This document shows, in pieces, positions 7,906 through 16,832 of a stretch of 64,000 bases of DNA (its first letter is position 1; every line of letters begins with the position of its first letter). Source of the DNA: Flavobacteriales bacterium (GTDB lineage: Bacteria > Bacteroidota > Bacteroidia > JACJYZ01); the NCBI GenBank assembly GCA_020635855.1, contig JACJYZ010000003.1, forward strand, positions 248,001 through 312,000. Reading direction: 5' to 3'. The notes under the pieces are model-generated. The model was not told the DNA's origin and did no database searches. It was given only the letters and a program-made list of their open reading frames with translations. The position numbers and the translations under genes are program-made.

Positions 7906-7936
7906 ACTGTATGCTGTTGCTGTATGCTGTATGCTG
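7906..7936 (+). repeat. GCTGTATGCT-type repeat, copy 2
   Basis: CACTGTATGCTGTTGCTGT followed by ATGCTGTATGCT, the same unit as at 5838. It ends four bases before the stop codon of the minus-strand response regulator. Confidence 0.75.
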
Positions 7937-7939
7937 ATC

Positions 7940-8689
7940 TTACTTCAACTCCAATACGTCCTTCAGCTTTGCATACCCGCTTCGGCTCATTGGGATGGAG
8001 ACACCGCTTTTCAGAATGGCTACATGGTTGTCTTTGCCTGCGGGTTCAATGCGTGTGATCTGGGCCAGCTGCACGATGAATGACCTGTGCACCCGCAGGA
8101 ATCCTGCCTGACTGAGGCTGTCCTCAAAATACTGCATCGTTTTCTTCTTCAGGAAACAGTCGTTGGCGGTGATCACCTTCACGTAGTCGTCATACGCTTC
8201 GAAATAATGAATGTCCTGTACCGGCAGGATGCGTATGTTGCTGCCGTCTTTCACCACCACCCGATGCATTTCTTCGCGGTTGGAGGGTGTTGAATCGGCG
8301 AGCTCCCGGAGCTTCCGGTCGGATTGTTCGCTGCCACGCGCCTTTAACCAATTATTCACGGCCTTCGCAAAACGTTCTTTGCTGAAAGGTTTTAGCAGGT
8401 AATCGACCGCATGTACCTCGAAAGCGGCCACAGCATACTCATCGAAGGCAGTAGTGAAGATGATGCCCGGCCGGGGTTCGTCAATCAGTTCCAGCATTTC
8501 AAATCCGTTGATCTTCGGCATCTGGATGTCGAGGAAAACCAGGTCGGGTTGGTGTTCGGTGATGGCCTTGATGCCTTCAAACCCGTTGCCGCATTCCTGC
8601 ACAACATGTATATCGGCAAAGTCGGAAAGGTAATCCTTCACCACCTGGATCGCCAGGGGTTCGTCGTCTATGATAACGGCTTTGATCAT
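7940..8689 (-). CDS. LytTR-family response regulator
   Basis: 249 residues. Receiver domain (1-120) with Asp8/Asp9, phosphoacceptor Asp54 in FLDIQMP, the conserved Thr of FTTAF and Lys in LLKPF. The C-terminal LytTR DNA-binding domain (about 145-245) has the pattern HYFEAYDDYVKV...FLRVHRSFIVQ. It would be phosphorylated by the LytS-type kinase encoded just upstream, whose stop overlaps this start by four bases. Bacteroidota LytTR regulators of this kind often control cell-envelope genes, and the LiaF-like gene heading the operon fits that. Confidence 0.93.
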   Translation of the reverse strand: MIKAVIIDDEPLAIQVVKDYLSDFADIHVVQECGNGFEGIKAITEHQPDLVFLDIQMPKINGFEMLELIDEPRPGIIFTTAFDEYAVAAFEVHAVDYLLKPFSKERFAKAVNNWLKARGSEQSDRKLRELADSTPSNREEMHRVVVKDGSNIRILPVQDIHYFEAYDDYVKVITANDCFLKKKTMQYFEDSLSQAGFLRVHRSFIVQLAQITRIEPAGKDNHVAILKSGVSIPMSRSGYAKLKDVLELK

Positions 8690-9723
8690 GGGCGTTGGGG
8701 TATTTTAACGGTCACGGTGAATGTGTCTTTATCGGCACGGGTTTGCAGCAGGTCGTTGCGGGCGAAAAGCAAGTACAGGCGGCGTTGCACAGATGTGAGT
8801 CCGAACCCGGTTCCTTGCCTGGGGCGCGCTGTTTCTGCATCGAAGGGGTTGCGGATGGTGATCACGAGGTAGCCCTTTTCTGCGCGGGCGGTGATGCGGA
8901 TGGTCACGGTTCCCACGGTATCGTACAGGCCAAACTTGATGGCGTTTTCCACCAGGGGCTGGAGGAGGAGGGGCGGCAACATCATCGGGAGTGCGGCTTC
9001 ATCCTGTTCGGCTTCTGTGTTCAGGCGATGCCCGAAGCGCACCTTTTCAATGTCGAGGTAGAGGTTCAGCTGGTTTAGTTCCGATGCCAGGTCCACGAAT
9101 TGTCCGTCGTTTTTCTTCACGGTGCCGCGCAGGAAGTCGGATAGTTTGTGGATCATGCTGCGCGCTTCTTCCGGCTGGATGCTGATGAGCGAGCTCACCG
9201 AGTTGAGGGTGTTGAACAGAAAATGCGGTTGCAGCTGTTGCCGAAGGGAGGAGAGTTCGGCTTCCTTGCCCAGTTTCTCCAGGTTGAGGCGGCGTTCGTT
9301 GCTTTCATCCTGCGCGCGCTGGTAGTGCAGCAGGCGGTCCAGCAGCATGAAGGCGCCGATCACCACAAAGAAGAACGCGAAGCGCAGCGGCACGGTATGT
9401 TCGAAAAGGGCATCGGCGGGTGTGTTCCCGTACAGGTAGCCGGCGATGTAGTGGATGGCAACAAGCGACGCAGCTGCGAGACCGACACACCACAGCAGCG
9501 GCATGTACCAGCTTTTGCCGCTGGAACGGTGGTAGCGGAGAATGAGGGTGATGTCAAAACAGGCGAAGGCCAGCAGGGCGTTGTTCAGGAGGCTGTCGGT
9601 CCAGGCGGTATGGGCATCGATCCCGAAATACATGAGCAGATAAGCGTGGGCAGGTATCCATGCCACGAACCAGGCCGCAAAGGCTGTCCAGTATTTTCGG
9701 TATGAAAACAAATCAGTTGTCAA
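8686..9723 (-). CDS. LytS-type sensor histidine kinase
   Basis: 345 residues. Four predicted transmembrane helices occupy about residues 10-130, then a short coiled linker. The His_kinase domain (PF06580 type) follows, with the phosphoacceptor His in QPHFLFNTLNS near 180, an N-box PLVENAIKFG and a G-box GTGFGLTSVQRRL. There is no extracytoplasmic sensor domain, so the signal is probably sensed in the membrane or through a partner such as the LiaF-like protein. The gene overlaps the upstream DUF4288 gene by 11 bases and the regulator by four. Confidence 0.92.
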   Translation of the reverse strand: MTTDLFSYRKYWTAFAAWFVAWIPAHAYLLMYFGIDAHTAWTDSLLNNALLAFACFDITLILRYHRSSGKSWYMPLLWCVGLAAASLVAIHYIAGYLYGNTPADALFEHTVPLRFAFFFVVIGAFMLLDRLLHYQRAQDESNERRLNLEKLGKEAELSSLRQQLQPHFLFNTLNSVSSLISIQPEEARSMIHKLSDFLRGTVKKNDGQFVDLASELNQLNLYLDIEKVRFGHRLNTEAEQDEAALPMMLPPLLLQPLVENAIKFGLYDTVGTVTIRITARAEKGYLVITIRNPFDAETARPRQGTGFGLTSVQRRLYLLFARNDLLQTRADKDTFTVTVKIPQRP

Positions 9724-10078
9724 TGGACCGCATATTCAAAGATAGAAATCCTGCTCCGATGGCGTGTTGCCTCTCGTGCACATAGCGTGTGTAAAGATGT
9801 GCATCCGTGGGTTCGGTAATGGATGATGTTAGTTCGGCTCCGTCGGTGAGCGTACCCAGGTGGGTGAGCTCGGCCACACCCACGAACCGCCACTCCACGG
9901 TTTCTCCCTTGTGGTTGGAGAAGCTGTCCTGTTCTTTGTGGCCCAGGCGGGATGCTTTTTCAAATGCCGATGCCTTGTCACGGGCCCGGATGAGCCGGAG
10001 CTGTTCATCGAATTGGGGGGCATGTTCACCTTTGCCGGTAACGATGCGGTAGATGATGCGTGCTGTGAACCAGTTCAT
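9713..10078 (-). CDS. DUF4288-like protein
   Basis: 121 residues, no signal peptide or membrane span. It resembles DUF4288 proteins in length and in the pattern of an N-terminal strand (WFTARIIYRI) and a central VEWRFVGVAEL segment. The function is unknown. Its position between a LiaF-like gene (21 bases upstream) and a LytS-type kinase (11-base overlap) suggests it takes part in the same signalling unit. Confidence 0.7.
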   Translation of the reverse strand: MNWFTARIIYRIVTGKGEHAPQFDEQLRLIRARDKASAFEKASRLGHKEQDSFSNHKGETVEWRFVGVAELTHLGTLTDGAELTSSITEPTDAHLYTRYVHERQHAIGAGFLSLNMRSIDN

Positions 10079-10099
10079 GTGTGTTGGGTGTGATGGGGG

Positions 10100-10900
10100 T
10101 CAGTAACTGCTGATCTGGATGCCACCGAGGACGGAGGTGCCTTTGAGGGTAAGTACCTTGTCGGAGTCGGGGTGGAGGTTATCGCCACGTTTGTCTTCAA
10201 TGCCTCCGAGGAAGGCCACGGTTTCGCTGTAGTTCACCCGCCAGTGGGGTGGCACAATGAGCTTGGTGCCGCCGAACACCTGGTGCATCTCCAGGATCAC
10301 GGTGCCGTTGATGTCTGCCTGACCGAGGTTGATTTCGGCGCCGCCGAACACGCAGGTGACCTCACCGCCTTTGAAATCTTTTGAGATGATGTTCTTCCGG
10401 GTGCTGCCGAACACCACCACGGTATCGATGCGGTCTTCGGTAGACCGGTCTCGTTCCTGTTGCCGGTATTGATCGCGGTAATATCGACGCTCCCTGTGTT
10501 TCCATCTTCGGTGCCATGCACGGTGGGGACCGCAGCGGCGCGGACGGAAGATCATGAACAGGCCCATCATCACGACCACAATCGGCCATACGAACGGGCG
10601 GATGTGAAAGCCGGGGATGAGATCATCCATCAGGAAAAGTCCGCCGATGAGGATGGGTGCCAGCCAGCCTGCACCCCGGAACAGGTGTTTGGCGCCAATG
10701 TAAAGACCCAGAACGATCAGTCCCATTTTCCATGTGAACAGCCAGGCAGGGAAGAAGTACCCCATTTTATGCATGAACCATACCACACCCACGCTGATAA
10801 GTACCAGTCCGCCCAGCACACGTCCGGCGCGTGGATGGCGGTATTCATGCCAGTCTTTGCAGTCGCGGTTGATGTCTTGTTGATTGATGTCCGTTTCCAT
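10100..10900 (-). CDS. LiaF-like membrane protein with C-terminal beta-helix domain
   Basis: 266 residues. Residues about 25-125 hold four short hydrophobic helices of the DUF5668/LiaI-LiaF type. A very basic linker follows (RPRRCGPHRAWHRRWKHRERR). The C-terminal 100 residues are a repetitive beta structure (VFGSTRKNI, VFGGAEINL, VFGGTKLIV, FLGGIEDKR, VLGGIQI) like the cell-wall-active-antibiotics response domain. In Firmicutes, LiaF restrains the LiaRS kinase. Here it heads an operon with a LytS/LytTR pair, so a similar restraint role is inferred. Confidence 0.85.
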   Translation of the reverse strand: METDINQQDINRDCKDWHEYRHPRAGRVLGGLVLISVGVVWFMHKMGYFFPAWLFTWKMGLIVLGLYIGAKHLFRGAGWLAPILIGGLFLMDDLIPGFHIRPFVWPIVVVMMGLFMIFRPRRCGPHRAWHRRWKHRERRYYRDQYRQQERDRSTEDRIDTVVVFGSTRKNIISKDFKGGEVTCVFGGAEINLGQADINGTVILEMHQVFGGTKLIVPPHWRVNYSETVAFLGGIEDKRGDNLHPDSDKVLTLKGTSVLGGIQISSY

Positions 10901-10916
10901 AACACTTGTTTTTTGA

Positions 10917-10947
10917 CAAATGTAGGCCGGGCATCAGGCTGTCGAAA
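10917..10947 (-). promoter_or_regulatory. Promoter of the LiaF-like/LytS/LytTR operon
   Basis: On the minus strand TTTC (10947-10944), 19 bases, then TACATTTG (10924-10917) fits the Bacteroidota promoter with one mismatch in the upstream box. The leader would be only about 10 bases long. Confidence 0.5.
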
Positions 10948-10993
10948 GGGCGAATAGGTGAATGGCGGTTGGGAGGCGGTGAATGGCAGGAAC

Positions 10994-11023
10994 AGCATAC
11001 TGCAACAGTATACAGCATACAGT
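10994..11023 (-). repeat. GCTGTATGCT-type repeat, copy 3
   Basis: Read on the minus strand this gives ACTGTATGCTGTATACTGTT then GCAGTATGCT, the same unit as at 5838 and 7906, in opposite orientation. Confidence 0.7.
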
Positions 11024-11167
11024 GGCGGTGTAATTCCCGGGTTAGTTGTTGGTTTGAAGGGTTATTGAAACGCCTTCAGGTTTCGGTTTGGACAGATGCC
11101 TTTTACTCTTGCTCTAAACGGTATGTTGTAATTTAGCCAATATCAACAAGAGAACATCGGACATCAG

Positions 11168-11761
11168 GTGAAACGGGTCCTGAACATATTACTCATGCTG
11201 TGTACCATCCCCGCATGTATGCAAAAACAGGATCGGGTGCAGCCGCATCATCAGGAAACGGATGCAAGGCCAGCAAACGTCCCGGTCCCTTACCACGATA
11301 TGCACGCTGAAATTGACACAAGCGGCGTGCTTCATTGGGAATCGGAAGAGGTGGAGGATTCCACCGAATTCATCGTCCAGCAGTTCAAATGGAACCGCTG
11401 GGTGAACGTGGATACCGTGAAGGGAACGGAAGGCGATCAATACCACTTCACATCCCGGGTATATCTTTTTCATGGAAAGAACCGCATCCGAATCCTGCAC
11501 CATGCCACCGATACAAATACCTATGCAGACACGGTTTCGATGGATGTGCCCAACATTCCCGAGGTGAGTTATGCATGCAGTGTGAACATGGACAAGGTGA
11601 AGTTTTCAGCGGAAACACCTTATGAGATCATTGATGCCCACGGTCACACCGTGCGTTCGGGATTCGGGAACAGTGTGTCCGTAAAAGACCTGGATGAAGG
11701 AATGTATTTTTTGAATGTTGAAAACAAGACAGAGGAGATTATCGTCAGGAAAACATGGTAG
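11168..11761 (+). CDS. Hypothetical lipoprotein
   Basis: 197 residues, starting at GTG 11168. A lipoprotein signal peptide ends in IPAC, giving Cys17 as the lipidated residue. The middle part has fibronectin-like beta strands (GVLHWESEEVEDSTEFIVQQFKW is one strand pair) and the end resembles a short C-terminal beta domain (IIDAHGHTVRSGFG, MYFLNVENKTEEIIVRKTW) similar in pattern to T9SS tails but without the PNP motif. I cannot assign a function. A possible promoter is TTG at 11109 with TAATTTAG at 11129. Confidence 0.75.
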   Translation: MKRVLNILLMLCTIPACMQKQDRVQPHHQETDARPANVPVPYHDMHAEIDTSGVLHWESEEVEDSTEFIVQQFKWNRWVNVDTVKGTEGDQYHFTSRVYLFHGKNRIRILHHATDTNTYADTVSMDVPNIPEVSYACSVNMDKVKFSAETPYEIIDAHGHTVRSGFGNSVSVKDLDEGMYFLNVENKTEEIIVRKTW

Positions 11762-11966
11762 TTTAGAATATTGATAATGTATTGAACCCAGCTATTGTCT
11801 CAAAGTTCCTTATGAAATAACATGGGAGTTTCTTGCGGCTCACCTTGAAGATATCACCCGATGGCCGCAGAAGTTCATCAGCATCACCGGGCCATTCCAG
11901 TCACCTATCGGCGATATTCTCCGATAACATCAATTGTGTGCCGAATGCCGTTCTAGCCGACGAAAG

Positions 11967-11999
11967 CACTGTATGCAGTATGCTCTTGCTGTATGCTGC
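11967..11999 (+). repeat. GCTGTATGCT-type repeat, copy 4
   Basis: CACTGTATGCAGTATGCTC and TTGCTGTATGCT, two bases before the stop codon of the minus-strand pepD. The 240 bases between 11762 and 12001 contain nothing else I can name. Confidence 0.75.
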
Positions 12000-12001
12000 T
12001 T

Positions 12002-13462
12002 TTAGTTCTCCGGAATATGCTTCAGCGTTTCCAGAAACAGTTGCCAGTATTTGTGTACTGAACTGATCTGTACTTTCTCGTCGGGTGAGTGGGCGCCGCG
12101 GATGTTCGGACCGAAGGAGATCATTTCCATGTCGGGGTAGTTGGCACCGAGGATGCCGCATTCAAGTCCGGCATGGCAGGCGCTCACCTTGGGTTCCGAC
12201 TTGTACAGCTCGCGGTAGAGGTTGTCCATGATCTTCACGATGGCCACACCGGGCTTGGGTGTCCAGCCGGGATAGGCGCCTGCGAAGTCCACTTTGCCAC
12301 CGGCGCTTTCAAGGGAGGTTTTCAGCTTTTCGGCCAGTTCCATTTTCTCGGCATCCACCGAACTTCTTGTCAGGCACATCACGGTGTAGGTGCCGTCTTT
12401 CACGAGGATGCGCGCCACGTTGTTGGATGTTTGTACGAGGCCCTGGATCTCCTGGCTCATCTTGTACACACCGTTGGTGCTGTCGGCGATGCTTTTCAGG
12501 AATTTTTGCTGGAAGTCGGCCGGCAGGATGTTTTGGGGTGCATCGGTTTTTTCGAGGGAAACGGCCAGGTTGGGGTCCGTATCCTTGTATTCGCTTTTGA
12601 AAGCGTTGCCGGTTTCTTTTGCGAAGGCTTCAAAGTTGGAGGCGGCATCTGCACTCACGACAACGGTGGCCACCGACTCACGGGGGATGGCATTGCGCAA
12701 ACCACCGCCGTCGATGGTGGAAATGTGCACACCGAACTTCGTGGCGGCATCGGTCAGGATGCGATTCATAAGTATGTTGGCGTTGCCGCGGTTGCGGTGG
12801 ATGTCCATGCCGGAATGTCCGCCGGTGAGGCCGTTCACGGTGATCTTGTACGCCTGGGTTCCGGCCGGGGTGGGGGCAGAGGTGTAGATGCCGTTGGCGG
12901 TTACGTCGATGCCGCCTGCACAGCCGATGGTGAGCTCGTCGTCATCTTCGGTATCCAGGTTCAGGAGGATCTTGCCGTTGAGCAGTCCGCCTTTCAGATT
13001 CAGTGCGCCGGTCATACCGGTTTCCTCATCGATGGTGAAGAGGGCTTCAATGGGAGGGTGGGGGATGGTATCGGAAGCAAGTACGGTCATGATGGAGGCC
13101 ACGCCGATGCCGTTGTCGGCGCCGAGTGTGGTGCCTTTGGCTTTTACCCAGTCGTTATCCACAAACATCTCGATGCCCTGTGTGTTGAAATCAAAGTTGG
13201 TGGAGGCGTTTTTCTGGTGCACCATGTCGAGGTGACTTTGCAGCACCACCGTTTGCTTGTTCTCCATGCCCTTGCTGGCGGGCTTGCGGATGATCACATT
13301 GCCGATCTCATCCTGCAGGGTTTCCAGTCCGAGCGACTTTCCGAATTCCATCATAAAGGCACTGATGCGTTCTTCTTTTTTGGAGGGGCGTGGTACCGCG
13401 TTGAGGTCGGCAAAATGATTCCACATTTCTTTGGGGGCGAGTTCCCTTACTTCTTGTGACAT
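12002..13462 (-). CDS. pepD: Aminoacyl-histidine dipeptidase (M20 family)
   Basis: 486 residues, the normal length for PepD. The di-zinc site is intact: His77 and Asp79 in SHLDMV, Asp116 in GADNG, the catalytic Glu pair in DEETG (146-147) and the later Asp of LNLDTEDD and His of ACHAGLECG. It hydrolyses carnosine-like and other dipeptides in the cytoplasm. It starts with MSQEVRELAPKEMW, typical of the family. It stands alone, with no close neighbour on the same strand. Confidence 0.95.
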   Translation of the reverse strand: MSQEVRELAPKEMWNHFADLNAVPRPSKKEERISAFMMEFGKSLGLETLQDEIGNVIIRKPASKGMENKQTVVLQSHLDMVHQKNASTNFDFNTQGIEMFVDNDWVKAKGTTLGADNGIGVASIMTVLASDTIPHPPIEALFTIDEETGMTGALNLKGGLLNGKILLNLDTEDDDELTIGCAGGIDVTANGIYTSAPTPAGTQAYKITVNGLTGGHSGMDIHRNRGNANILMNRILTDAATKFGVHISTIDGGGLRNAIPRESVATVVVSADAASNFEAFAKETGNAFKSEYKDTDPNLAVSLEKTDAPQNILPADFQQKFLKSIADSTNGVYKMSQEIQGLVQTSNNVARILVKDGTYTVMCLTRSSVDAEKMELAEKLKTSLESAGGKVDFAGAYPGWTPKPGVAIVKIMDNLYRELYKSEPKVSACHAGLECGILGANYPDMEMISFGPNIRGAHSPDEKVQISSVHKYWQLFLETLKHIPEN

Positions 13463-13655
13463 AACTCAGAATGCTAAAAAGGTGAAACGATCTGCAAGTT
13501 TACAGATATCATCGGGGGGATTCAAATAAATCTTTGTCGGGAGAGCAAATGAATCATCCGACTTGCAAGGGTTCATGCGGGTTGATTTGTTCCGGAAGCA
13601 AGTTTGTTAGTGTGAAAACCCAACGTCTCTGACCGGGGTTATGCCGGTATTTTAT

Positions 13656-13737
13656 TGCCACAAAGACACAAATGCGCCAAGATGCACTTCGTACATTCAT
13701 TAGTCATCCGGCAGCAGACCTTTGTGCCTTGGTGGCA
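13656..13737 (+). repeat. Palindromic CACAAAG element, copy 1
   Basis: TGCCACAAAGACACAAA (13656-13672) faces TTTGTGCCTTGGTGGCA (13721-13737), giving a long imperfect hairpin. A related element lies at 49841-49917. It is non-coding. Confidence 0.65.
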
Positions 13738-13759
13738 TTTTTCGGGGAAAGCAGATGCC

Positions 13760-13957
13760 TTATGCCTGTGTATTTTCCTGTGGTGTTTTCATGAAAAACA
13801 CGGAAGCCAGCAGGAATGCCACACCGAGTCCTTTGATGAAATCTGTCAGGTCGATGGAAAAGTCGGGGATGTGTCGGGCGAACAAGCCGAATCCCATGCA
13901 TAAGCCTCCAATGATAAACAGTCGCAGTGATTTCTTACTCATCTGTTTTTTTGCCAT
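13760..13957 (-). CDS. Small membrane protein, two helices
   Basis: 65 residues with a basic N-terminus (MAKKQMSKKSLR) and two hydrophobic helices (LFIIGGLCMGFGLF and FIKGLGVAFLLASVFF). I do not recognise a family. It may start at the second Met (13942). It lies between pepD and the CDGSH gene on the same strand but with gaps of 72 and more bases, so co-transcription is uncertain. Confidence 0.65.
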   Translation of the reverse strand: MAKKQMSKKSLRLFIIGGLCMGFGLFARHIPDFSIDLTDFIKGLGVAFLLASVFFMKTPQENTQA

Positions 13958-14029
13958 GTTCTTTGTGTGTTGATGACAGGAGGGGACATGTCTTCTTCAG
14001 ACCGAAGGTATGAAAATGCGACAAGGATG

Positions 14030-14269
14030 TCAATCCAGCTTTTTGTGGGTGCCGTCGCAGAAGGGAGCTTTTCCGGAGTGTTTGCATCCGCACCAGGCTA
14101 CTGTTTTTTTCTCGGAGATCTTTTCTACGATGGGTTTGAACTCGGTGGTTTTGTGTGAACCGTCGCAGAAGGGTTGGTTGGTACTATGACCGCATGCGCA
14201 CCATGCGTAGGTGCCGGGTTCCACTTCAATGACGTAGGGTGATTTCTGTGCGACTTTGGGTGTGCTCAT
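14030..14269 (-). CDS. Double CDGSH iron-sulfur domain protein
   Basis: 79 residues with two CDGSH-type clusters: CACGHSTNQPFCDGSH and CGCKHSGKAPFCDGTH. Each supplies three Cys and one His for a [2Fe-2S] centre. This tandem arrangement is common in bacterial mitoNEET-like proteins with redox or iron-sulfur handling roles. I chose the ATG at 14269 (MSTPKVAQKSPYV); a longer frame from 14347 adds an atypical N-terminus. Confidence 0.92.
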   Translation of the reverse strand: MSTPKVAQKSPYVIEVEPGTYAWCACGHSTNQPFCDGSHKTTEFKPIVEKISEKKTVAWCGCKHSGKAPFCDGTHKKLD

Positions 14270-14408
14270 AACAGGTGGTTTTTGATCTGTATGATTAACA
14301 ATTGAGGGATGAAATGGTTCCGGACTTCCCAGAGAATATGGAGCCATCTTGATGAACGAAAGTAAGCGGAAAGTAATCGGAATGCAACACGCGATTCCGC
14401 CTACGTTG

Positions 14409-15509
14409 TTATTTTTTCACGAACACCGAAGTCACCCATTCGTCTTCAATCAACGCGCGGAGTACATAGGTTCCGGGCTGAAGGGAAACCACAGGAAAGG
14501 ATGTTTCATTGGACAGCAGCCAGACACGCCCCCGCAGGTCCATCACCTCTACGCGTTGCACTGTCCCTGCTGCGCGTACGGTGATGAAGTTCTGCGAAGG
14601 GTTGGGGTAAGCGACCAGTTGCAGATTGTTTCGTTGGTCATGCATTGGGCGGATACCGGTAAACAGATCGGTGATGACACGAATGTGTCCGGTGTTGTAT
14701 TCCGACACGTACAATGAATCACCCGATGCACTCGCGATGATGCCGTTGGGACCGTTGAATGTTGCTATGCCCACATGACCGTCGGTGTTGCCTGCGGTGC
14801 TGCCTGCGAAGAGGGTTACGCTGTCGGTTTGGTATGGATAGATTTGGTAGATCTTGTGCGTACTGAAAGCGGTGGCCCACAGAAAGCCATGGGCGTAAGT
14901 AATAAAGCCCAGCCAGCCTGAGCCGGGAATGGTGGCGACATGCTCAAGTGACCCGTCTGAAACGCGGAAGATCTCCCGGTTGTTGAAGTTGGCCACGAAC
15001 AGGGTGCCGGCATCGTCGTATGCCAGTCCGACCGGACCGTTCAGCGGTGTGCTGCTGAACATGGGGATGATGGTTCCGTCGGGGGCCAGCTTGTTCAGCT
15101 TGTAGCTTTGGTACTGGGTGAAGATCATGGTATCGCTGTCGAATGATTTGATGATGCCGGAAGGGTTCGGTACCGCGATCGTATCCAGAAATTTGCCGTC
15201 GTGCGACAACTTATATATATGGTTGCCCGACATGTCGGCTACATACAGATGTTGCTGGGAATCGAATGCGAGTCCGTTCGGTGTATTGAAACCCGTGGCG
15301 AATATGGTTGCATTTCCATCTGGCGTGATCTTATACACATTGGTGCCTGCATAGTTGGAACCGTACAGGTTGCCTTCGGCATCGAGTACCATGGCATCAT
15401 CCACCTTCACAGAGGTGTTGTTGAGGAAGGTGGAAACGGTTTGTGCGGATGCTGTGGTGAACAGCGTGAGTGATAGGAGGCAGGCTGGTAAGGATGTGTG
15501 GATGTTCAT
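14409..15509 (-). CDS. NHL-repeat secreted protein with T9SS type A sorting domain
   Basis: 366 residues from ATG 15509. A signal peptide ends at TTASAQ. The body is an NHL-type beta-propeller with repeated GLAFDSQQHLYVAD, GLAYDDAGTLFVANF and GIIASASGDSLYVSEY blocks. The last 80 residues form a T9SS type A sorting domain: the VAYPNPSQNF motif, then VEVMDLRGRVW and a final PGTYVLRALIED strand ending FVKK. It would be exported by the type IX system and attached to or released from the cell surface; the propeller's ligand cannot be told from sequence. Confidence 0.88.
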   Translation of the reverse strand: MNIHTSLPACLLSLTLFTTASAQTVSTFLNNTSVKVDDAMVLDAEGNLYGSNYAGTNVYKITPDGNATIFATGFNTPNGLAFDSQQHLYVADMSGNHIYKLSHDGKFLDTIAVPNPSGIIKSFDSDTMIFTQYQSYKLNKLAPDGTIIPMFSSTPLNGPVGLAYDDAGTLFVANFNNREIFRVSDGSLEHVATIPGSGWLGFITYAHGFLWATAFSTHKIYQIYPYQTDSVTLFAGSTAGNTDGHVGIATFNGPNGIIASASGDSLYVSEYNTGHIRVITDLFTGIRPMHDQRNNLQLVAYPNPSQNFITVRAAGTVQRVEVMDLRGRVWLLSNETSFPVVSLQPGTYVLRALIEDEWVTSVFVKK

Positions 15510-15822
15510 GTCGGTCAGGTGAATGGTTACTGCAATAACGCAGCTCATAGGGCATTTGACAATCACCTTTTCCTGACCGGTTCGGATGGTTTTTCAAGTG
15601 GTTGTGTGAGGGGGGTGAATGGCAGAAGATATACAACTTGTATTGAGTCCCTCAATTTTTCGGGGGCACACCCGAGGCGCACCAATCCCCGCCCCAACTC
15701 AAGTTACGCAGAATTCCAGGGTGGAAGAAGACGGATTATCGTTCCTTCTTGCATGGGTATGATCGAGCACGTATTTGGTCGGGAAGTGGCAATTGAAACA
15801 TGTGAGTGGTAGCTTTGGAGGC

Positions 15823-16440
15823 ATGAGCGTTATGTTAGGGATGTTCCGGTATGCCTTCGGTGTTGTGTTCTGCCTGGTCGTGGTACAAGCCTTTGCCCAA
15901 GGCGACAAACAGGTGCATGAGCCGCGCGGACTGGCAGTGGGAGATTCCGTGCCCATGTTCACGGCTACCGATATACATGGCCAAACGTATGAACTGGAGG
16001 AGGCCCTTCGTTCCGGACCGGTGGTGCTGGTCTTTTACCGGGGGCAGTGGTGTCCTGTGTGCAACCGCCACCTGAGTCAATTGCAGGACAGCCTTTCAAT
16101 GATCTACGACCGGGGTGCAACCGTGATTGCGGTTTCTCCGGAAAAACAGGAATACATGGAGGAAACCGCGGAAAAGACCGGCGCATCTTTCATATTGCTG
16201 TATGATGAAGGGTACAGGATATCGGATGCGTTTGACGTGACCTTTACGCCCGGCGCAACCGAACGGTTGAAATACAACGCCATCGGGGCGCACTTGAAAA
16301 CAGCCTACACGGATGACAGTGAGCGGCTGCCCATACCTGCTACCTTTATTATAGGTACGGATGGACGCATCCGCTGGCGGCAATTCGACCCCAATCACAG
16401 GAATCGAGCCACCGTTGCCGATATCCTGAAAAATCTATGA
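15823..16440 (+). CDS. Exported peroxiredoxin-like (AhpC/TSA) protein
   Basis: 205 residues from ATG 15823, which follows TTTGGAGG. The signal peptide ends FAQ. A thioredoxin-fold peroxiredoxin domain contains FYRGQWCPVCNRHL, with the peroxidatic Cys and a second Cys in a CPVC motif, and a late IPATFIIGTDGRIRW strand. It probably reduces peroxides or keeps thiols reduced in the periplasm. A longer frame from 15775 is possible but lacks a better ribosome site. Confidence 0.85.
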   Translation: MSVMLGMFRYAFGVVFCLVVVQAFAQGDKQVHEPRGLAVGDSVPMFTATDIHGQTYELEEALRSGPVVLVFYRGQWCPVCNRHLSQLQDSLSMIYDRGATVIAVSPEKQEYMEETAEKTGASFILLYDEGYRISDAFDVTFTPGATERLKYNAIGAHLKTAYTDDSERLPIPATFIIGTDGRIRWRQFDPNHRNRATVADILKNL

Positions 16441-16454
16441 CGGGCGAGGATACA

Positions 16455-16832
16455 TCATCGGATGTCAATCGCCAATACCATTGCAATCAGTTGTGCTAGC
16501 GATTTGACCAGGTTCAGTTCGTCAGCTGCGATGGCGATGCGCCACGAACCATCCTTGACTCGGATCAGCACGGCTGGAAATTCCGTTGACGGGGGAATGC
16601 CTGTACCTTCAATCTGATCCCTGTGAAGAAACGTGACCTTGAGCGGAAGCGAAGCAACATAGTCGCGCCATTCACGCTTCATGCCCGCATGACCGTGTGT
16701 GAGTATACACAGGCGGCAGGGGTAAGTACTAGGTGAAAGCAGTTTGTGTGCGGCATCACTTACCCGGTCAAAGACCCCGCTTCCAGCCTGGTAAACAAAA
16801 ATCATTTCGGTAGGTTCAGTATGCATGTGCAA
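16455..16832 (-). CDS. Conserved hypothetical protein
   Basis: 125 residues, or 116 if it starts at the third in-frame Met (16805), which begins MIFVYQAGSGVFDRVSD. The segment with LLSPSTYPCRLCILTHGHAG keeps a CxxC pair and a His that look conserved from my memory of similar Bacteroidota proteins. There is no signal peptide. The function is unknown. It converges with the peroxiredoxin gene, 14 bases apart. Confidence 0.7.
   Translation of the reverse strand: MHMHTEPTEMIFVYQAGSGVFDRVSDAAHKLLSPSTYPCRLCILTHGHAGMKREWRDYVASLPLKVTFLHRDQIEGTGIPPSTEFPAVLIRVKDGSWRIAIAADELNLVKSLAQLIAMVLAIDIR

Noticed and set aside
12089..13459. A 456-codon plus-strand ORF opposite pepD
   Set aside because: It is a shadow of the high-scoring minus-strand dipeptidase and its composition (Gly, Val, His rich with no motif) is typical of antisense frames.
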